From JBMNCQ01 sp049366715 (GTDB taxonomy: Bacteria > Bacillota > Peptococcia > Peptococcales > BICA1-8), in assembly GCA_049366715.1 (NCBI GenBank), contig JBMNCQ010000054.1, positions 1-64,000 on the forward strand: DNA of 64,000 nucleotides, read 5' to 3'. Positions 26,356 through 35,581 of the stretch are shown in pieces. The first letter of the stretch is position 1; every line of letters begins with the position of its first letter. The notes below the pieces were generated by a model. The model saw only the letters and a list, made by a program, of their open reading frames with translations, ran no database searches and was not told the origin of the DNA. The position numbers and the translations under genes are program-made.

Positions 26356-26448
26356 ATGTCCTTTGGCTTAGGGCAGCTTCGAAATAAACAGTCCCGCGCC
26401 GGTGCCTTAAGGCTAATGAAAGAAAGATCCGCTGCGGCAGGAGCTTAA
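26356..26448 (+). CDS. Possible 30-residue basic peptide
   Basis: ATG with AAAGGA five bases upstream opens a 30-codon frame rich in Arg, Lys, Ala and Gly (MSFGLGQLRN...RSAAAGA). The surrounding 340 bp holds no other gene. It could be a small protein, a remnant, or chance; codon composition alone cannot decide. The region is also more GC-rich than its flanks. Confidence 0.25.
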   Translation: MSFGLGQLRNKQSRAGALRLMKERSAAAGA

Positions 26449-26597
26449 AAAGAGTTAAGAAGAAGGAAGGGTGAATTATGCTGTATAAAGGCTATTTTTG
26501 TCGAAATATTACGATATTTTCGGAAAGGGATTATTAAAGTTAATCTGGAAAAAAGTATTATAAGCATAATAAAAAATGAAAGGAGGAAAGAGGTATC

Positions 26598-27035
26598 GTG
26601 AAAAAAAAATGCCTGTTTTTTTTAGTAAGCTTGATGTTAATATTTTCCGTGGCGACTGCACATGCGACTACGGTAGGTGCCAATCTTGGTCATGGAACGC
26701 CTTCAAATTGTTATGTCTATTATGAAGATACTTGGTCAACAACTGTATCATGGTCGCCAAGCACCAATTTGATTCTTTCACGAGTTCCGGACGGGGCGCA
26801 AATTTATGGAGTAATGCTTATGTGGACTACCTCAGGGGATAACTATTCCGGCTTACATATGAATTTAGCAAATGACTCTGAATCTGTTTATGTTTCAGAA
26901 AGTGTAATCACACATGCCTTTGACGGGCAAAGCCCTCAACAGGAGTGGCAGGCTAAATTCTATGTAGATAATAAAGATATTCCTGGTAAATATTTAAACG
27001 CTACGCCTACTTTAGTCATATATTATGAATATTGA
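26598..27035 (+). CDS. Secreted protein of unknown function
   Basis: 145 residues. A clear signal peptide (KKKC, hydrophobic core, AHAT cleavage near residue 23) is followed by a beta-rich, Ser/Thr/Tyr/Trp-rich mature domain of about 120 residues with a single mature-domain cysteine. No family recognised. GGAGG precedes the GTG start. A perfect TGTCGAA core (the Spo0A box) lies about 95 bp upstream (26494-26506). Confidence 0.7.
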   Translation: MKKKCLFFLVSLMLIFSVATAHATTVGANLGHGTPSNCYVYYEDTWSTTVSWSPSTNLILSRVPDGAQIYGVMLMWTTSGDNYSGLHMNLANDSESVYVSESVITHAFDGQSPQQEWQAKFYVDNKDIPGKYLNATPTLVIYYEY

Positions 27036-27087
27036 TACATTCATAATGAGCGTGTAGATAATATTAGGAAATACAGAGGTGTTAGTA

Positions 27088-27687
27088 ATGAAAATTGGCA
27101 GGCTGTTGCCGTTTAATAAAATGCTTCATCTAGATCAGTATGCAAGTAATTTAAGCAAGTCAAATAATAGACAATTTAGCAATGGGGTGGATTCTTTTGT
27201 TAGTAATTATAAAAATACCTCAATCGTGGATATAAAAGCCCTGCCGCTTAAAGCTGAAAATAATACACTGGTAATCAATGAGTGCTTTTCATTAGGCCTA
27301 TTCGACGGCAAAGAAATTCAAATGCGAATTTTCTCAAACGGCGGCCTTGAAACAACAAACTGCCCGCGTGTACCTTACAGCCCTCCGGGAACAAAGGTTA
27401 CTCCTGAACAAAAAAGATTGGCTGAAATTTATGATTCTTTTAGTACGCAAGAACATAAGGATATTAATAAAGCCGCATTTTTTGTACATAAGCTGTGGTC
27501 TGCAGCAAAAGAAGGAAAAGTGGATACTTTAAATGAATTGATTAAGAATTATCCTGATGGTGAAATAAATGTTAAAGATGAATTGTCCCGTTTGGGAATC
27601 GATTATAATGAACCCTTTGTCGTAAATGGAAAAACTTTTACTTTAAATAGTCAGGGAGAATTTTCGGTGATGAATTATAGCCGATAA
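27088..27687 (+). CDS. Hypothetical protein
   Basis: 199 residues from ATG 27088 (GAGGTG upstream). Soluble, with no signal peptide. The C-terminal half is helical and charged (NKAAFFVHKLWSAAKEGKVDTLNELIKNYPD). No domain recognised. It lies about 50 bp after the secreted-protein gene and shares its terminator, so the two may form an operon. Confidence 0.6.
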   Translation: MKIGRLLPFNKMLHLDQYASNLSKSNNRQFSNGVDSFVSNYKNTSIVDIKALPLKAENNTLVINECFSLGLFDGKEIQMRIFSNGGLETTNCPRVPYSPPGTKVTPEQKRLAEIYDSFSTQEHKDINKAAFFVHKLWSAAKEGKVDTLNELIKNYPDGEINVKDELSRLGIDYNEPFVVNGKTFTLNSQGEFSVMNYSR

Positions 27688-27715
27688 ATAAATGATAAGA
27701 CAAGGCGCATTTTTT

Positions 27716-27760
27716 AGCCCTGGTCCTACAATGGTACGGAATATGTGGGACCGGGGCTTT
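27716..27760 (+). terminator. Terminator
   Basis: AGCCCTGGTCC / GGGACCGGGGCTTT stem with one internal mismatch, after the 27088 gene. Confidence 0.8.
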
Positions 27761-27964
27761 CTATTTTCATAGCAGGCCTCCGGTCCTTGCTATTAAACAG
27801 GAGTTTCAAGGGTGGTTATTTTATTGTCTCTTTATCCGGATAGACGTTTTATTAAGCTGCATTGACAGATCATTATTCCGGTGATATTCTAAAACAAATG
27901 TATGTTATAACGCATATTATATAATATAATGCATGTTAATGCGTAATAGAAAGGCTGAGATACA

Positions 27965-28513
27965 TTGAATGATCCTACATTTAATATAGGTGCTGTTTTA
28001 AAAAGGGTGCGTTTTGAAAGAGGTTTGACTTTAGAGGAGACGTCTAATTTAACCGGTGTAAGTAAAGCCATGCTGGGGCAAATAGAAAGAGGCGAATCAA
28101 ATCCTACCGTATCCATTTTATGGAAAATATCGACAGGCCTGCGGATTTCCTTTTCCGAACTCTTAGGCAGTGAGAGCAATCATTATGAAGCAGTGTCTAT
28201 CAATGAGATAGAGCCGGTTTATGAATCTGACGGCAAAATGATTTTATATGATGTTTTCCCCTTTAATCCTATGGCAGGGTTTGAATATTTTTATATTAGA
28301 CTGCTTCCGGGGGCCCGACATGTTTCGGCGCCTCATCAAAACGGAACGGAAGAATATACTGTGGTAACCAAAGGTACCCTGGTGCTGACTGTAGAAGAAG
28401 AAACCTTTGAACTGACTGCTCCGGCTGCATTAAAATTCAAAGCAAATAAGAAGCATGCTTATTATAATCCGTACGAGACCGAAGTGATTTTTCAAAATAT
28501 CGTTAAATATTAA
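27965..28513 (+). CDS. XRE-cupin transcriptional regulator
   Basis: 182 residues. Residues ~8-62 are an HTH_3 domain (LTLEETSNLTGVSKAMLGQIERGESNPTVSILWKIS); residues ~105-180 a cupin_2 domain (RHVSAPHQNGTEEYTVVTKGTLVLTVEEE), the usual effector-binding fold. TTG start after AAAGG. It is upstream of and co-oriented with the glycyl radical enzyme genes, and palindromic sequences lie both before it (27900-27947) and between it and the enzyme (28575-28602), consistent with control of itself and the enzyme operon. Confidence 0.88.
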   Translation: MNDPTFNIGAVLKRVRFERGLTLEETSNLTGVSKAMLGQIERGESNPTVSILWKISTGLRISFSELLGSESNHYEAVSINEIEPVYESDGKMILYDVFPFNPMAGFEYFYIRLLPGARHVSAPHQNGTEEYTVVTKGTLVLTVEEETFELTAPAALKFKANKKHAYYNPYETEVIFQNIVKY

Positions 28514-28574
28514 AAATCCGGCGTATCACTGAAACAGGCCGGAGATTTATTTTCTCCTAGTGAGCGCTATAGCA

Positions 28575-28602
28575 TATAATTTATGTTAAAACATAAATTA
28601 TA
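28575..28602 (+). promoter_or_regulatory. Perfect 28-bp palindrome, candidate XRE-cupin operator
   Basis: 13-bp arms TATAATTTATGTT / AACATAAATTATA around AA, ending 18 bp before the glycyl radical enzyme start codon. There is no T-run, and the neighbouring genes are co-oriented, so an operator is a better reading than a terminator. Confidence 0.6.
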
Positions 28603-28620
28603 GAATGGAGGGAGATATTT

Positions 28621-30990
28621 ATGGTAAGTAAGAGGATTGAACTGGCCAGACAAAATTATATCCAGGCCAAACCGAAGATTTCTTGTGAGCGAGCAAGGAT
28701 TTGGACAGAATCTTACCGGAAGACCGAAGGCGAATCAGTTGTGCTTAGAAGAGCCAAGGCCTTTCGGGATACTTGTGAAAAGATTGCTGTTACTATTTTT
28801 CCAGGAGAGCTGATTGTTGGTGTCAGCGGCGAATTCAGAAAATGCGGCCTTTTGACTCCTGAGTTCTCCTGGACCTGGGTAGACAGGGAAATGGATCATT
28901 TCGAAAAGAGGGTTCAGGATCCCTATGTTATGACAGATGAGCAAAGGACATTTGTCAGAGAAAAGATATTTCCCTATTGGAAAGGAAAATCATTAGAGGA
29001 AGCATTCTTGGCCCAGTTGCCTCCGGAAACTGCCAAAGTTGCTGTAGATACCGGTTTTATTGATAATGATTCAAAATGGCGGCAGGCAGTTGGCGAAATA
29101 ACACCTGATTATCAGGATGTGCTGTTCCCCAAAGGTTTTAGCGGCATTATCCGGGAGGCTCGGGAACATATTTCCACTCTTTCTTTAACTTCGGGAGAAG
29201 ACATGAAAAGACGAGAGTTTTACCAGGCAATTATTATTACCTCGGAAGGAATTATTACCCTGGCCGGGAGATATGGAGCTAAAGCCGGGGAGATGGCTGA
29301 AAGGGAAAAAGATGCTTTCCGCAAGGCTGAACTATTAAAAATCTCTGAAATATGTGATAAGGTACCGGAGAACCCCCCCGACACATTTTATGAAGCTCTG
29401 CAATTTGTTTGGTTTACCCAAATCGGCGGAATCATATCGGAAAACCCGCTGGCCCTCAATATCGGCAGGTTTGATCAATTTATGTATCCTTACTACAAAT
29501 CGGACCTGGACAAAGGAGTTATGACCAGGGAAGAGATTCAGGAGCTTATTGAGGCCTTTTGGATAAAACTTTCGGAGTGGGTCTGGACGATTTCTGCCAA
29601 TACTGCTGAGTTTTTTGCCGGATACAATCAATTTCAGAATCTAACGGTGGGCGGTAAGACGAGGGATGGCAAAGATGCTACCAACGAGCTTTCCTATATG
29701 TGTTTACAAGCCACGGAGAGCGTGAAAACCCATCAGCCGGGTCTCAGTGTGAGAATTCAGCAGGATTGTCCCGGACCGTTTTTAGAGGCGGTCACTCATC
29801 TGGTAAGTAAAGGTACCGGATTTCCGGCAATTCACAATGATGCCGCGGGTTACCAGATGCTCATAAATGCAGGCTATGAACCGGAAGATGCCCGGGATTG
29901 GAATAATTGTGGTTGTGTAGTGCCGCATTTCCGTAAAACAGGTGAATGGACCTCGGCGGTAAACATCAACTTTACAGCCGCTTTGGAATTTGCCTTGAAC
30001 CAGGGCAAAAGCAGGATCACCGGGGAGCAAATCGGACTCCCTGAGCAAAATCCTCATGATTTTGCTTCTTACGCAGAAGTGGAAAAAGCTTTTTATAAAC
30101 AATTCGATAATTTAATTGCCCACTCCGTTACAGCTACCTTAGTGGCGCAAAAACTTCAGCGGGAGATGGTTCCCCGGCCATTTTTGTCCTCTTGTATGGA
30201 AGAGTGTCTGCTCCAGGGTAAGGATTTAGTTGATGCCGGTGCAAAATACAATTTAGGACCGGTATTAACCGGAATAGGGCTTGCCGTTACGGCCAACTCC
30301 CTGGCTGTGATTAAAAAACTTGTTTTTGAAGATAGAATCGTGACAATGGAGATTCTGACCGCTGCCCTGGAGGCAAATTGGGAAGGTTATGAAGAATTAA
30401 GGCAATGGGCTCTGGGTGTTCCCAAGTATGGCAATGACCTTGACTATGTAGATGACATTGCCCTTAAAATGGCCAATCATTATTATCAGGAAGGGCATAA
30501 ATATCTGGATATTCACGGTAATCATTTTAATACTGCTTTTATGGGAATTTCCAACTATTTGCCGGCGGGCAAGGTCATTGGTGCTACGCCTTGCGGGCGA
30601 AAAGCGAAAGAACCTCTGTCGGAAGGCGTATCGCCCTTTGCCGGTTCCGATACGTCTACGCCTCTGGCGGCCATGCGGTCGGCGGCGAAGCTTAATCAAG
30701 ATATTCATTCCGGGGGGACATTATTAAATTTAAGATTAAATGAAGATCTGGTAAATACCAAAAGAGGGCAGAGCAATCTAGGTGCGCTGATTCAGTCTTT
30801 TTTTGCTCTGGGTGCATTTCATGTGCAGTTTAATACGATATCTACCGAAACATTACGCAAAGCGCAAAATCATCCCGAAGATTACAAAGATTTACTGGTG
30901 AGAGTTGCAGGATATAGCACCCAGTTTGTTAACCTGTCCAGATCAATGCAGGATGCAATCATTGCCAGAACAGCTCACGAAAATTATTAG
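28621..30990 (+). CDS. Glycyl radical enzyme (PFL-like) with atypical active site
   Basis: 789 residues, full-length GRE. The radical glycine is G764 in RVAGYSTQF near the C-terminus; the thiyl cysteine is C432 in NNCGCVVPH. Dehydratases and C-N/C-S lyases of this family (glycerol, choline, hydroxyproline, isethionate) normally have Glu two residues after the cysteine (GCVEP); here it is Val434, and Cys430 is an extra nearby cysteine. The reaction therefore cannot be inferred from the known groups. GGAGGGAG precedes ATG. Followed by its activase and an M20 hydrolase; preceded by an XRE-cupin regulator. Cytoplasmic; oxygen-sensitive. Confidence 0.85.
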   Translation: MVSKRIELARQNYIQAKPKISCERARIWTESYRKTEGESVVLRRAKAFRDTCEKIAVTIFPGELIVGVSGEFRKCGLLTPEFSWTWVDREMDHFEKRVQDPYVMTDEQRTFVREKIFPYWKGKSLEEAFLAQLPPETAKVAVDTGFIDNDSKWRQAVGEITPDYQDVLFPKGFSGIIREAREHISTLSLTSGEDMKRREFYQAIIITSEGIITLAGRYGAKAGEMAEREKDAFRKAELLKISEICDKVPENPPDTFYEALQFVWFTQIGGIISENPLALNIGRFDQFMYPYYKSDLDKGVMTREEIQELIEAFWIKLSEWVWTISANTAEFFAGYNQFQNLTVGGKTRDGKDATNELSYMCLQATESVKTHQPGLSVRIQQDCPGPFLEAVTHLVSKGTGFPAIHNDAAGYQMLINAGYEPEDARDWNNCGCVVPHFRKTGEWTSAVNINFTAALEFALNQGKSRITGEQIGLPEQNPHDFASYAEVEKAFYKQFDNLIAHSVTATLVAQKLQREMVPRPFLSSCMEECLLQGKDLVDAGAKYNLGPVLTGIGLAVTANSLAVIKKLVFEDRIVTMEILTAALEANWEGYEELRQWALGVPKYGNDLDYVDDIALKMANHYYQEGHKYLDIHGNHFNTAFMGISNYLPAGKVIGATPCGRKAKEPLSEGVSPFAGSDTSTPLAAMRSAAKLNQDIHSGGTLLNLRLNEDLVNTKRGQSNLGALIQSFFALGAFHVQFNTISTETLRKAQNHPEDYKDLLVRVAGYSTQFVNLSRSMQDAIIARTAHENY

Positions 30991-31068
30991 ATCAGGTTAG
31001 GGTACGGGGCCAATGAAGCCCCGGGCTTTTACCTATTGTTAATATATTGAACCGGGGAGGGAGTTGAG

Positions 31069-31974
31069 GTGACGGGTATAAATGGATATTTGATGGAACC
31101 CCAGAATTTCTCCGTGAATGACGGGAACGGGATCAGGACAATTATTTTTTTGGCCGGTTGTCCCCTTAGCTGTCAATGGTGTGCTAATCCCGAAGGGCAA
31201 ACCGATTCCCCTAAAGTTGCCTATTATAGAAGGACCTGTCTCAGCTGCGGGAAGTGTGTCCGGGTATGCCCTAATGGAGTAGGCATTGATTTGAATAATC
31301 CCGGGGAACGCCAGAACTGTAAATCCTGTGGGCTTTGTGTAAAATTCTGCCCGACCAATAGTAGAAAAAAATTAGTTTACTGCTCTACCAGTGAAGAAAT
31401 ACTGGAGATCATAGAAAGACAAAGGATTTTTTACAGGTATTCCGGCGGCGGTGTTACCTTCTCCGGTGGTGAAGCTACCCTGCAGGCGGATCTCCTGAGA
31501 GAACTGGTTTTTAAACTTTATGACAAAGCTATTGATTTGGCCCTTGAAACGTCAGGTTATTTTAATTTTACCGCTATAAAAGATATCCTGGAAAAATTAA
31601 ATTTAATTTTTGTAGACATCAAACATATGGATGACTCTAAGCATAGAGAATATACGGGCGTAGGAAATAAAATGATACTCCAGAACATCTCCCGGTTCAA
31701 GGAATTAAAAGTACCTGTGGTAGTACGCATCCCGGTAATCGGCGGTGTAAATTCCAATACAGAGAATATCAGCAAAACCGCTAGATTTGTCAAAGCTAAT
31801 CTAGCTGACCCGCAAATAGAGCTGCTGCCCTATCATTTATTTGGTGAAAGCAAATATGAAGCTTTAGGCCTCTTAAAGCCGTCAAACCGCTTTAAGGCTC
31901 CGGAACCGGAATATTTAAGAAGTTTGCAACGGATCGTTGAAAATGAAGGTGTCAAGGTGGTAAATTACAAATAA
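31069..31974 (+). CDS. Glycyl radical enzyme activase (radical SAM)
   Basis: 301 residues. The radical-SAM cluster motif is CPLSCQWC near residue 31 (CxxxCxxC), followed by a ferredoxin-like insert with two Cx2Cx2CxxxC cluster motifs (CLSCGKCVRVCP, CKSCGLCVKFCP) as in non-PFL activases, then GGEATLQ for SAM binding. It abstracts hydrogen from G764 of the upstream enzyme. GTG start after GGGAGGGAG. The extra clusters place it with activases of dehydratase/decarboxylase-type glycyl radical enzymes. Confidence 0.9.
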   Translation: MTGINGYLMEPQNFSVNDGNGIRTIIFLAGCPLSCQWCANPEGQTDSPKVAYYRRTCLSCGKCVRVCPNGVGIDLNNPGERQNCKSCGLCVKFCPTNSRKKLVYCSTSEEILEIIERQRIFYRYSGGGVTFSGGEATLQADLLRELVFKLYDKAIDLALETSGYFNFTAIKDILEKLNLIFVDIKHMDDSKHREYTGVGNKMILQNISRFKELKVPVVVRIPVIGGVNSNTENISKTARFVKANLADPQIELLPYHLFGESKYEALGLLKPSNRFKAPEPEYLRSLQRIVENEGVKVVNYK

Positions 31975-32241
31975 ATGATGATGTAAGATGTTTGCGGAGA
32001 TAAGAGCGTCAGGAGTTAAACTCAGGACGCTGTTCATTTTTTAAAGCAGGGGAATAATCTCCGGAATTTCCCTATGAGTCTGGTATGGCTACTTGGTTAA
32101 GAACAGCATTAAAATACAGGAAAATACAAAAAACATAAAGATACTGGTAATTCAATAATTGGAAGTATATAATGCTTATTATGAATAAATGCCCTCTTAG
32201 AAAGTCTGGAGAGTTTAATAAAGAATTATGAGGTGAGTTTT

Positions 32242-33549
32242 GTGAATTTACGAGAATTAAAATCCCGGGTTTGTAAAGTGATCGACGATCAGCAGGAAAA
32301 AATAATTTCATTTGCGAAAGCAAGTGAAAAAACACCGGAGCTTGGTTTTAAAGAATACAAAACCGCAGAGCTTACAATTAATTTTTTGCAGGACTTAAAT
32401 CTTGCCTGCCGGGAAGGATTAGCTATCACAGGCCTGAAGGCAAAACTAAAAGAATCAGCTGCCGGACCGAATTTAGCCGTTTTGGGGGAACTGGATGCTG
32501 TTTTATGCCCCGGCAGTGATAAAGCTGATCCGCAAACGGGAGCTGCTCATGCCTGCGGTCATAATTTGCAATTAGCTGCTATGGCCGGAACTGCTCTGGG
32601 GTTAAAATCAGCTGAGATATCAGAATATTTGGACGGTAATGTAATCTTTATGGGCGTGCCGGCTGAGGAATATGTGGAAATTGAATATCGTGCCAAGTTA
32701 AGACAAGAAGGTAAAATTCACTTTCTGGGAGGTAAGCAGGAATTAATCTACCGGGGGGAATTTGATGATGTAGATCTGGCAATGATGGTTCATTCCTTAA
32801 AAAATTGTCCCCGGGGAGCAGTAGCCATAGGAGAATCCAGCAATGGTTTTATCGGTAAAACAATTCGGTATAAAGGAAAAGAAGCCCATGCGGCAGAGGC
32901 CCCTGAGCAAGGTGTTAATGCCCTGAATGCCGCTATGCTGGGACTTATGGGTATTCATGCTCTAAGGGAAACCTTCCGGGATCAGGATATAGTAAGGGTC
33001 CATCCCATAATTACCAAAGGTGGTGATTTGGTAAATAGTGTTCCCGCTGATGTCAGGCTGGAAACATATGTGCGGGCTAAAACCATGGAAGCGATTGATG
33101 CGGCCCATCAAAAGGTGGATAGGGCCTTAAAAGCCGGTGGGGATGCAATAGGTGCTCAGACTTACATCAATACTATCCCGGGTTATCTGCCTTTAAGCTG
33201 CCCGCAGGCTTTTAACGAGATATTTGTTAATAATGCCCGGGAATTCATTCCGGAGGAGCGAATTATTCATTCCGGTCATTTTGGTGCTTCAACGGATATG
33301 GGAGATGTTTCTCATTTGCTGCCGGCTATTCATCCCTTTGTAGGAGGAGTAAGGGGATCGCTTCATGCCAGTGATTTTGCAGTTAGTGATTATTATGCGG
33401 CATGTGTTTTACCGGCTAAAATCATGGCGATGACCGCGATAGATTTATTAGGCGACGGAGCGCAAAAGGCCAGGACTATCCTGAGTACCCACAGGCCCTT
33501 GTTAAGTAAGGAACAGTATCTTAAAACACTGGAAAATTATTTTCGTTAG
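32242..33549 (+). CDS. M20 family amidohydrolase (AbgB/carboxypeptidase type)
   Basis: About 435 residues. Metal site residues are visible in GAAHACGHNLQ and GVPAEEYVE; KEAHAAEAPEQGVNAL is the lid/dimer region. This branch (AbgB-like) hydrolyses aminoacyl or p-aminobenzoyl-glutamate-type amides. GTG 32242 with GAGGTGA upstream is preferred. It lies downstream of the glycyl radical enzyme module and upstream of a decayed membrane gene of the kind often paired with it, so it may cleave an amide that feeds the GRE. That link is inference. Confidence 0.82.
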   Translation: MNLRELKSRVCKVIDDQQEKIISFAKASEKTPELGFKEYKTAELTINFLQDLNLACREGLAITGLKAKLKESAAGPNLAVLGELDAVLCPGSDKADPQTGAAHACGHNLQLAAMAGTALGLKSAEISEYLDGNVIFMGVPAEEYVEIEYRAKLRQEGKIHFLGGKQELIYRGEFDDVDLAMMVHSLKNCPRGAVAIGESSNGFIGKTIRYKGKEAHAAEAPEQGVNALNAAMLGLMGIHALRETFRDQDIVRVHPIITKGGDLVNSVPADVRLETYVRAKTMEAIDAAHQKVDRALKAGGDAIGAQTYINTIPGYLPLSCPQAFNEIFVNNAREFIPEERIIHSGHFGASTDMGDVSHLLPAIHPFVGGVRGSLHASDFAVSDYYAACVLPAKIMAMTAIDLLGDGAQKARTILSTHRPLLSKEQYLKTLENYFR

Positions 33550-33562
33550 GGAAGGCGATTAG

Positions 33563-34398
33563 TGGTGAAAAGCTGAAAAATTCATGCAATTGCTCTTATT
33601 CTGGGAATATTTCTCAGTCCTAAGTTTTTTAAAGGTTATTAAATATGAGGGATATGACGGATGCGAACAGTCTCATTACCGTTGTTTTGCTGCTTTGATG
33701 GCCGGTACGGTACTTTAATCGGACCGACCCGTCCTTACGCTTTAGCCATGGCGGCAGGTGTGGGCAGTGTCAGTATGATGACGGCTGCGGTGGGCTCTTT
33801 GCGTGTCATTTTCCTGATATGGCAGAAATGATTCAGCCTATGGGGCGGTCAGCAATATGCTCTCAGGTTTAGACGGTTTATATGTTTTGCCCTGCCTGCT
33901 TCCGAATGGCTGTATAAAAAATGGGATGTTTTAAAATATGGGAAAGAAATATCCTCTAAGGGGGTTGCGCAATGAAGCTGAAAGATACGTTATTTATTAT
34001 GCTTCTAGTTGGTATTTTGTCTTTGGCGGCTAACTTAGCAGGCTATAACAATGGTATTATGGAGTCTTTGCCCGGCATGGTGATTTTGATTGATCGCTAT
34101 GGCCGGAGTTATCCTAAAACAGTTTATTCCTCTTAAGCTTCCCAGCGTTGCATATATTGTTTTAATCGGCTGTATAATTGATTGCTTATCCTGGTTTTCC
34201 GGGTGCAGAGGCGGTCGTAAATTAGTCGGCTTTTTAGCCTTGCCTACTCCTATCCTGGTCTATGCCGGTATTGCCATTAGCAAAGATTTGGATGTCCTAA
34301 AGAAAACAGGCTGGAAGATTGTCATCGTAGCTTGTTTTGTTTTTGTCGGTTCTGCCGCTATTGCTCAAGAGATTTTAAAGGCTATGGAGATCATATGA
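33563..34398 (+). pseudogene. Decayed DUF3100-like membrane protein gene(s)
   Basis: Hydrophobic fragments in several plus-strand frames: ALILGIFLSPKFFKGY; GTLIGPTRPYALAMAAGVGS with MMTAAVGSL; then MKLKDTLFIMLLVGILSLAA from 33972, which shifts frame at about 34093 into AMAGVILKQFIPLKLPSVAY and TPILVYAGIAISKDLDVLKK. These resemble DUF3100-type membrane proteins that often follow M20/AbgB-like hydrolases. At least three frame breaks or stops are needed, so the transporter is dead, although the last 100 codons are open. Removing one G near 34097 would join the last two fragments. Confidence 0.6.
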
Positions 34399-34400
34399 GT

Positions 34401-34437
34401 AAAAATAATAACCGGCCACAGTCCGGTTATTATTTTT
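34401..34437 (+). terminator. Terminator
   Basis: Perfect 15-bp stem AAAAATAATAACCGG / CCGGTTATTATTTTT with a 7-nt loop. Confidence 0.85.
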
Positions 34438-34579
34438 GCTTACAGGGTTTAATGAAAGGATTTCCTGATCATTGTCGGGAAGTAGTATCAGATATAAGCA
34501 TACCGGGTAACTTCTCACAACAATTATTTCGGGGGTTAATTGCTTAAATTCTTTTTGATTTTAAGGAGAGTGAACGTAA

Positions 34580-35032
34580 ATGAAACTTTTAAAGCATTCA
34601 ATAGTAAACGCAACATTTATAGTTTTTATGTCAGCAATTTATTCCTTCTTATTTATATTTACATCAAATCATATTGAGTTTCTACGACTGCTTTCAAAAG
34701 CTGAGACTCTACAATCTGATTTCTGGAACGGTTGGTCAATTTTTATTAAATCTGGTAACATGGAATATATAGGATATGTGATAATTATACTGACTATTAT
34801 AATTCTTATATTAATTGGTTTAAAACCAATAAGAAAATATGATGAATACCAGCTTAGTATATTGTCTAAAAGCTTGATAATTTCAGGTATAATATCTATT
34901 CTTACTGTGCCACTAATTATGATATTGATTTTGAGTGACCCATCATATGCTATAGAAACCATATTCCTATTTGCTGTTGTTCAATGGCTTTGTGTTCTAG
35001 TAACTGAGTTGATTTATGTAATAAAATATTAG
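34580..35032 (+). CDS. Small integral membrane protein
   Basis: 150 residues with four predicted transmembrane helices (about 12-30, 62-82, 95-118, 122-145). Very AT-rich, unlike the gene block upstream. AGGAGAGTG precedes ATG. No family recognised. It ends about 100 bp before the first attC-like site, so it may be the first gene of the cassette-like tract. Confidence 0.6.
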   Translation: MKLLKHSIVNATFIVFMSAIYSFLFIFTSNHIEFLRLLSKAETLQSDFWNGWSIFIKSGNMEYIGYVIIILTIIILILIGLKPIRKYDEYQLSILSKSLIISGIISILTVPLIMILILSDPSYAIETIFLFAVVQWLCVLVTELIYVIKY

Positions 35033-35133
35033 TAGTAAAGACAATACATTTAGAATATACAAAATTGCTTTATTGGATTTGTTGGGGGCGTGCCGGCCGT
35101 GGCACGCTCTGGCTCCGTGGGGCAGGAAACGTC

Positions 35134-35210
35134 ATATAACGGCGAAGTTCCAAAATCTGAGCAAATATGCAAGTAATAACCAGACTTCGGAACTTCGCAA
35201 ACCGTTAGAT
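35134..35210 (+). repeat. attC-like inverted-repeat site 1
   Basis: 77 bp beginning ATATAAC and ending GTTAGAT. Inside, AACGG pairs with CCGTT and CGAAGTTCC with GGAACTTCG, with an asymmetric bulge (CAAA) between the two helices and further TCTG/CAGA pairing toward the loop. That layout (R'', L'', loop, L', R' with GTTRRRY at the 3' end) is what integron cassette sites look like. No integrase gene is in the window. Confidence 0.5.
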
Positions 35211-35290
35211 AACAGACTAGTGAACTGCAAGTTCTTTAGAAAATTATTTATCAATTGTAAAAATCGGTATAATAATACTGAGGTGATATT

Positions 35291-35581
35291 ATGCCAGCTA
35301 TCTCTGAAATAAAGCATAAAAGAGAAGCGATTTTACAAGTTGCATCCAGTTATGGCGCAACAAATATTCGTGTATTTGGTTCTGTTGCACGAGGAGAAGA
35401 TAAACAAAATAGCGATATAGATTTACTTATAAACCTTGAAGAAGGGCGCTCATTATTTGACTTGATAGATCTAAAAAATAAACTTGAAGAGATATTAGAT
35501 AGGAAAGTTGGTGTAGTAACAGAAGAGTCTGTTCATTGGTATTTAAAGGATAAGATTAAAGAAGAGGCTATAGAGATATGA
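35291..35581 (+). CDS. mntA: MntA-like nucleotidyltransferase antitoxin
   Basis: 96 residues, minimal nucleotidyltransferase (MNT) fold: VFGSVARGEDKQNSDIDLLI carries the GSx10DxD catalytic motif. In MntA/HepT systems this protein adds AMP to the HEPN toxin, neutralising its RNase. GAGGTGAT precedes ATG; the stop overlaps the hepT start (ATGA). The toxin partner is broken here (next entry) while this antitoxin is intact. Confidence 0.88.
   Translation: MPAISEIKHKREAILQVASSYGATNIRVFGSVARGEDKQNSDIDLLINLEEGRSLFDLIDLKNKLEEILDRKVGVVTEESVHWYLKDKIKEEAIEI

Noticed and set aside
28621..30990. Naming the glycyl radical enzyme isethionate sulfite-lyase because Dsr is present
   Set aside because: The Glu two residues after the thiyl cysteine, present in that enzyme, is Val here, and no isethionate pathway genes are adjacent; the dsr operon is 28 kb away.
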